From: Actinomycetota bacterium
GTDB lineage: Bacteria; Actinomycetota; Actinomycetes; S36-B12; UBA10799
NCBI GenBank assembly: GCA_030837445.1
Contig: JAUPKM010000137.1
Location: 1-9,178 of the forward strand
Direction: 5' to 3'
DNA length: 9,178 nt
Positions within the stretch are counted from its first letter, which is position 1; every line of letters starts with the position of its first letter. The position numbers and the translations under genes are program-made. A model generated the notes under the pieces. It was not told the origin of the DNA and did not search any database. It worked only from the letters and a program-made list of their open reading frames with translations. This document shows, in pieces, positions 6,048-9,178 of the stretch.

Positions 6048-7406
6048 ATGGCTACTGGGCAGCGGCACGGCTGGACACCGGTGACCGCACCAGGTCCAAC
6101 AGGCAGAGAGATGCTTTCGGCCTTCGACACCATTCGCACCGATCCGCTGGCATTCCTCGAGTGGTCGTGGCGGAAGTACGGCGATGTCGTGCAGTTCCCG
6201 ATTCCGAAGCCGCCGACCTTTCTGGTGACCCACCCCGACGGCGTCCGCCGGGTGTTGCAGGCCAACCACCGTGGTTATGGGAAGGCCACCGTGCAGTACT
6301 CGCGGCTGGCACTGGTCACCGGGGAGGGGTTGTTGGCCGCCGATACCGAGGCCTGGCGGCGGCAGCGCAAACTCGTCCAGCCCGCCTTCCACCCGCGGTC
6401 GGTCCGGTCCGTGGTCGATCACACGGGGGTTGCGGTCGAGCGGATGCTGGCACGTTGGGACGACCTCGGCGACGGTGCCGTCGTCGACGTCGACGACGAG
6501 ATGATGCGAACTGCGCTGGAGATCGTGGGCGCGTCGCTGTTCGGGGCGGACCTGCGCGGCGAATCCGAGGTCTTGGTGGCCGCCACCCAACAGGGTCTAC
6601 ACGAGGTGGTCGCCCGGGCGCGGAATCCGCTGGCACCGCCGACCTGGGTGCCGACCCCTGGCAATCTTCGACTGAACCGGGCGGTTGCCCGCCTCGACAA
6701 AGCGGTAGCGGAGATTCTGGCAGCCCGGCGTGCCCAACCGACGCCAGCCGAACCGGTCGACATGCTCGACTGGTTACTCGCAGTCTCGGACTTGGGCGAA
6801 TCGGAGTTGCGAGATCAGATTGTCACGTTCATCGTGGCTGGCCATGAGACCGTGGCGAGTGCCCTGACCTGGGCCTGGTATTTGCTGGGAAAGGACGCCT
6901 CAGCCGCCGACCGGCTTGCCGCGGAGGCCGAGGCGCGCTGTTCAGACCAACGCCCTGGCTTCGATGACCTGCCGCACCTTCCCTGGGCCCACGCGGTGTT
7001 CGATGAAGCGCTGCGGCTCTACCCGCCCGGCTGGCTGATCACCCGGAAGTCGTTGGTGGCCGATGAGATCCTCGGCCATAGGCTGCCTGCGGGTTCACTG
7101 GTGATCATCAGTCCTTACCTCGTACACCGACACGATCAGGGTGACCCCAGCATCGAGGATTTTGATCCTGGCAGGTTCCTTGCGGGCATCCCGTCGCCGC
7201 AGACAGGCGTCTACATCCCGTTCGGCGCCGGACCACGGCTATGTATCGGCCGGGAGATGGCCAGGGCAGAGGGGGCGCTGCTGCTGTCGATGGCCAGCCG
7301 TCGCTGGCGGCTGGCATCGACCGATCCGGCGCCTGCGCGGCCGCAGCCGTTGGTGATGCTGAAACCCAAGGGTGGACTGCGAATGCGACTGCGGCGCCGA
7401 ACCTGA
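6048..7406 (+). CDS. Cytochrome P450 monooxygenase
   Basis: This 452-residue soluble haem protein has every P450 landmark: helix-C WRRQR (103-107, W-x-x-x-R contacting a haem propionate), I-helix AGHET (264-268, oxygen activation), the K-helix E-x-x-R pair E320/R323 within DEALRLYPP, FDPGRF (372-377) and the haem-ligand loop FGAGPRLCIG with C399. AGHET, the DEALRLYPP region and CIGREMA look more like the CYP102/CYP4-like bacterial group, which often act on fatty acids or isoprenoids, than the short CYP105 class. The substrate is an inference I cannot firm up. It has no fused reductase, and no ferredoxin or reductase gene lies in the window, so it needs partners encoded elsewhere. The ATG at 6048 is the first start after an in-frame TAG at 6036. 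The transporter-like gene follows after 46 bp. Confidence 0.95.
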   Translation: MATGQRHGWTPVTAPGPTGREMLSAFDTIRTDPLAFLEWSWRKYGDVVQFPIPKPPTFLVTHPDGVRRVLQANHRGYGKATVQYSRLALVTGEGLLAADTEAWRRQRKLVQPAFHPRSVRSVVDHTGVAVERMLARWDDLGDGAVVDVDDEMMRTALEIVGASLFGADLRGESEVLVAATQQGLHEVVARARNPLAPPTWVPTPGNLRLNRAVARLDKAVAEILAARRAQPTPAEPVDMLDWLLAVSDLGESELRDQIVTFIVAGHETVASALTWAWYLLGKDASAADRLAAEAEARCSDQRPGFDDLPHLPWAHAVFDEALRLYPPGWLITRKSLVADEILGHRLPAGSLVIISPYLVHRHDQGDPSIEDFDPGRFLAGIPSPQTGVYIPFGAGPRLCIGREMARAEGALLLSMASRRWRLASTDPAPARPQPLVMLKPKGGLRMRLRRRT

Positions 7407-7412
7407 GCACGT

Positions 7413-7438
7413 CACTGACCCTCACCAGGGCGTTAGTG
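7413..7438 (+). terminator. Hairpin between the P450 and the membrane protein genes
   Basis: CACTGACCCT (7413-7422) pairs with AGGG-CG-TTAGTG (7427-7438) around a CACC loop. The stem has ten pairs, one of them G-T, with a 2-nt CG bulge on the 3' side. It starts 7 bases after the P450 stop and no T-tract follows. It may terminate or attenuate transcription before the next gene, whose start element begins at once (TGGCAGGATC, 7437-7446). Confidence 0.4.
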
Positions 7439-7452
7439 GCAGGATCGGCAGC
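7437..7452 (+). promoter_or_regulatory. GGCAGGATC start-proximal element of the AI-2E family gene
   Basis: TGGCAGGATC (7437-7446) repeats the ten bases found before the GTG at 947, at nearly the same distance from a GTG start. AGGA (7441-7444) lies 8 nt before the GTG at 7453, a good ribosome-binding distance; read as a -10 box, CAGGAT ends 7 nt before it. It supports the GTG at 7453 over the far-upstream ATG at 7372. Confidence 0.35.
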
Positions 7453-8553
7453 GTGCATGAGGACGAGGTGCCCCGCGGTCTGCGAGTGGCCGCCGCCTAC
7501 AGCTGGCGGTTACTGGTGGTCGGTGCCCTGTGCTTCTTCGCGCTGCGGTTGATGGCGCGACTGGAGTTCGTGGCGATCTCGATGTTCGTGGGGCTGGTCA
7601 TCACAGCCCTGGTGGGGCCGCTGGTCAATCTGCTCGACCGGGTGATGCCGCGGGCCCTCGCGGTGGCTCTGGGTCTGCTGATCGTCATCCTCGGAGTGCT
7701 GGGCATCTTCACCTTCATCGGGGCCGAGGTAGCCGGCCAGGCACCCACGCTCGCCTCTCAGTTCCGCAACGGCATCACCGAGATCGAGGACTGGCTGCGG
7801 CAAGGTCCACTGCACTGGGACTCGAACCGGATCACCGAGTACACGGGCCAGCTTCGCACCTGGATCACCACGAACCAGGGCGACCTTGCCTCCCGCGCGA
7901 TCGGTGGTGCGGGCACCCTGGTGGAGGGACTCACCGGGATGTTCCTGGCGATCTTCGCGGCCATCTTCTTCCTTGCTGGCGGTGCCCAGATCTGGGACTG
8001 GATCCTGATGCTGGTCGGTAAGCGACAGCGCCCGCGAGTGGACGGTTCGGGTCATGTCGCCTGGCATACCTTCGCTGGCTATACCCGCGGGATCCTGGTG
8101 GTCGCTGCCACCAACGCGGTGCTGGTCGGCATCGGGTTGACCATCCTGGGCGTGCCACTGTCCCTGCCGCTTGCGCTACTGGTGTTCTTCGGCTCCTTCA
8201 TCCCGATCGTCGGTGCGCCGATCGCGATGATCGTCGCTGCGATTGTGGCGCTGGCGGCCGACGGCCCGCTGGTGGCCCTTGGCGTGATCGTGATGATCGC
8301 GCTGATCGGACAGTTCGAGGGGCATGTGCTGCAGCCGCTGGTGATGGCTCGTGCCGTGAGCATCCACCCGCTGGCGGTTGCCCTGTCGGTGGCGGCTGGC
8401 ACGGTGCTCGCCGGCATCGTGGGTGCGGTGGTGGCAGTGCCGGTGGTATCTGTGCTCTATGCGGTCGGTCGCTTCTGGGTACAGACCACCCCGCGAAACC
8501 CCGGCGAGGAACGGCCGATGGACCCCACCGGCACCGGCGCCGCTGCGCCTTAG
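7453..8553 (+). CDS. AI-2E transporter family (UPF0118/DUF20) multi-pass membrane protein
   Basis: I take the start as GTG 7453, giving 366 residues. An in-frame ATG at 7372 exists, but it lies inside the P450 gene and adds 27 hydrophilic, Cys-rich residues typical of shadow coding, while 7453 has AGGA 8 nt upstream. The protein shows the family plan: about three N-terminal membrane segments (roughly 19-38, 39-57, 67-92), a soluble loop (95-155), a segment at 158-178, then a C-terminal bundle (210-234, 236-264, 268-288, 308-340). Family motifs are FFGSFIPIVGAPIAM (245-259) and QFEGHVLQPLVM (287-298) followed by HPLAV. Characterised members include E. coli TqsA, linked to AI-2 export, and Na+/H+ antiporters, so the substrate is open; quorum signalling should not be assumed. 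It is on the same strand as the P450 and convergent with hisN, overlapping it by 4 bp. Confidence 0.9.
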   Translation: MHEDEVPRGLRVAAAYSWRLLVVGALCFFALRLMARLEFVAISMFVGLVITALVGPLVNLLDRVMPRALAVALGLLIVILGVLGIFTFIGAEVAGQAPTLASQFRNGITEIEDWLRQGPLHWDSNRITEYTGQLRTWITTNQGDLASRAIGGAGTLVEGLTGMFLAIFAAIFFLAGGAQIWDWILMLVGKRQRPRVDGSGHVAWHTFAGYTRGILVVAATNAVLVGIGLTILGVPLSLPLALLVFFGSFIPIVGAPIAMIVAAIVALAADGPLVALGVIVMIALIGQFEGHVLQPLVMARAVSIHPLAVALSVAAGTVLAGIVGAVVAVPVVSVLYAVGRFWVQTTPRNPGEERPMDPTGTGAAAP

Positions 8554-9178
8554 CGTCCGGAGTCCTTGCCTTCCCTAGCGCCGAGGATCCGCGCAACGGC
8601 CGGGCCCGACAGCGGCCCGTTGGTGCTGAGCGCGCCGCAGCTGACCAGCAGGTCGTCGCCGACGATCCGCAGCACCGACCCGCCATCGACACCGGTGATG
8701 CGGCCGCCCGCCTGCTCAACAATCGGCACCAGGGCCGCGACGTCCCACGGCATCAGAGCCGGCTCGGCACCGACATCCACCGCCCCCTCGGCCACCAACA
8801 GGTGGGACCAGAAATCACCGTAGCCACGGGTCCGCCACACCCCATCGGTCAACCGGGCCAGCGAATCCTCGGCCACCGCCGGCCAGCCTAGGAAATCAGA
8901 GTAGGAGACCGATGCGTCTGCCATGTCGGTCACCGCGGACACTCGGAGCTGTCGCAGGCTACCGTCCACATCCGAGGTCCACGACCCGCCCGGATGGGCC
9001 CACCAGCGCCGACCCAGGGCTGGCGCCGACGCCACCCCAACCACTGGAACCCCGTCCACAACCAGGCTTATCAGAGTCGCCCAGATCGGCACCCCGCGTA
9101 GGTAGTTGGCCGTGCCATCGATCGGATCCAGCACCCAGCAGCGGCCACGAACGCCGCCGACTGATCCGGACTCCTCCC
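8550..9178 (-). CDS. hisN: Histidinol-phosphate phosphatase HisN, inositol monophosphatase family (5' end beyond the window)
   Basis: The minus-strand frame stays open to the right edge, so the start lies outside; 208 residues are visible. It belongs to the Mg2+-dependent inositol monophosphatase superfamily. EE at 9171-9176 corresponds to the GEE metal-binding glutamates, LDPIDGT (about 9112-9131) to the D-P-I-D-G-T metal site, and PWDVAA near 8740 to the second aspartate motif. NYLRGVPIWATL, APALGRRWWA and GYGDFWSHLLVAEGAVDV are the HisN type rather than generic inositol phosphatases. The enzyme removes phosphate from L-histidinol phosphate, the penultimate stage of histidine synthesis, in the cytoplasm. 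The TAA at 8552-8550 shares bases with the transporter's TAG (8551-8553), so the two genes overlap by 4 bp tail to tail, with no room for a terminator between them. No other his genes are visible. Confidence 0.9.
   Translation of the reverse strand, partial: EESGSVGGVRGRCWVLDPIDGTANYLRGVPIWATLISLVVDGVPVVGVASAPALGRRWWAHPGGSWTSDVDGSLRQLRVSAVTDMADASVSYSDFLGWPAVAEDSLARLTDGVWRTRGYGDFWSHLLVAEGAVDVGAEPALMPWDVAALVPIVEQAGGRITGVDGGSVLRIVGDDLLVSCGALSTNGPLSGPAVARILGAREGKDSGR

Noticed and set aside
5874..6590. 238-residue minus-strand open frame across the PBP-P450 junction
   Set aside because: It is antisense to two motif-complete genes and the promoter gap between them, and its translation shows no fold or motif.
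7372..7452. N-terminal extension of the AI-2E family protein from ATG 7372
   Set aside because: The extra residues come from the P450 3' end in another frame plus the hairpin, and do not resemble family N-termini; GTG 7453 has a better-placed AGGA.
7453..8553. Quorum-sensing system based on the AI-2E transporter name
   Set aside because: The family name reflects one member. No LuxS, Lsr or signal-synthesis gene is present, and other members are ion antiporters.

Overview
This is a stretch of ordinary-looking chromosome from a GC-rich actinobacterium (Actinomycetota). The evidence is consistently high GC at third codon positions, several GTG starts, an F420-type oxidoreductase fold, a PASTA-bearing class A penicillin-binding protein of the mycobacterial PonA2 type, and an actinobacterial-type histidinol phosphatase (HisN). 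I cannot name the genus. I see no insertion sequence, integrase, CRISPR array, tRNA or rRNA.

Layout, left to right. The left edge (1-148, +) appears to hold the last ~48 codons of a gene, possibly a GNAT acetyltransferase. It faces a minus-strand Fno-like NAD(P)-dependent oxidoreductase (199-879). Divergent from that gene, across 67 bp, is a SAM-dependent methyltransferase (947-1882, +). A hairpin separates the methyltransferase from a convergent minus-strand gene (1939-3531) for a membrane-anchored, proline-rich, six-cysteine exported protein that I do not recognise. That gene shares a 138-bp divergent promoter region with a bifunctional class A penicillin-binding protein (3670-5988, +). A cytochrome P450 (6048-7406, +) and an AI-2E/UPF0118-family membrane protein (7453-8553, +) follow on the same strand with gaps of 59 and 46 bp. 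Each gap holds an inverted repeat. The last gene, hisN (8550 to beyond the right edge, -), is convergent with the membrane protein and overlaps its stop codon by 4 bp.

How the genes may work together. The best-supported pairing is the divergent unknown exported protein and the PBP, whose products should both act outside the membrane at the cell wall; shared regulation is an inference from the shared intergenic region. The P450 has no redox partner gene in the window. hisN belongs to histidine biosynthesis and is probably unrelated to its neighbours. The most novel element is the unrecognised proline-rich protein; I found no convincing new multi-gene system.
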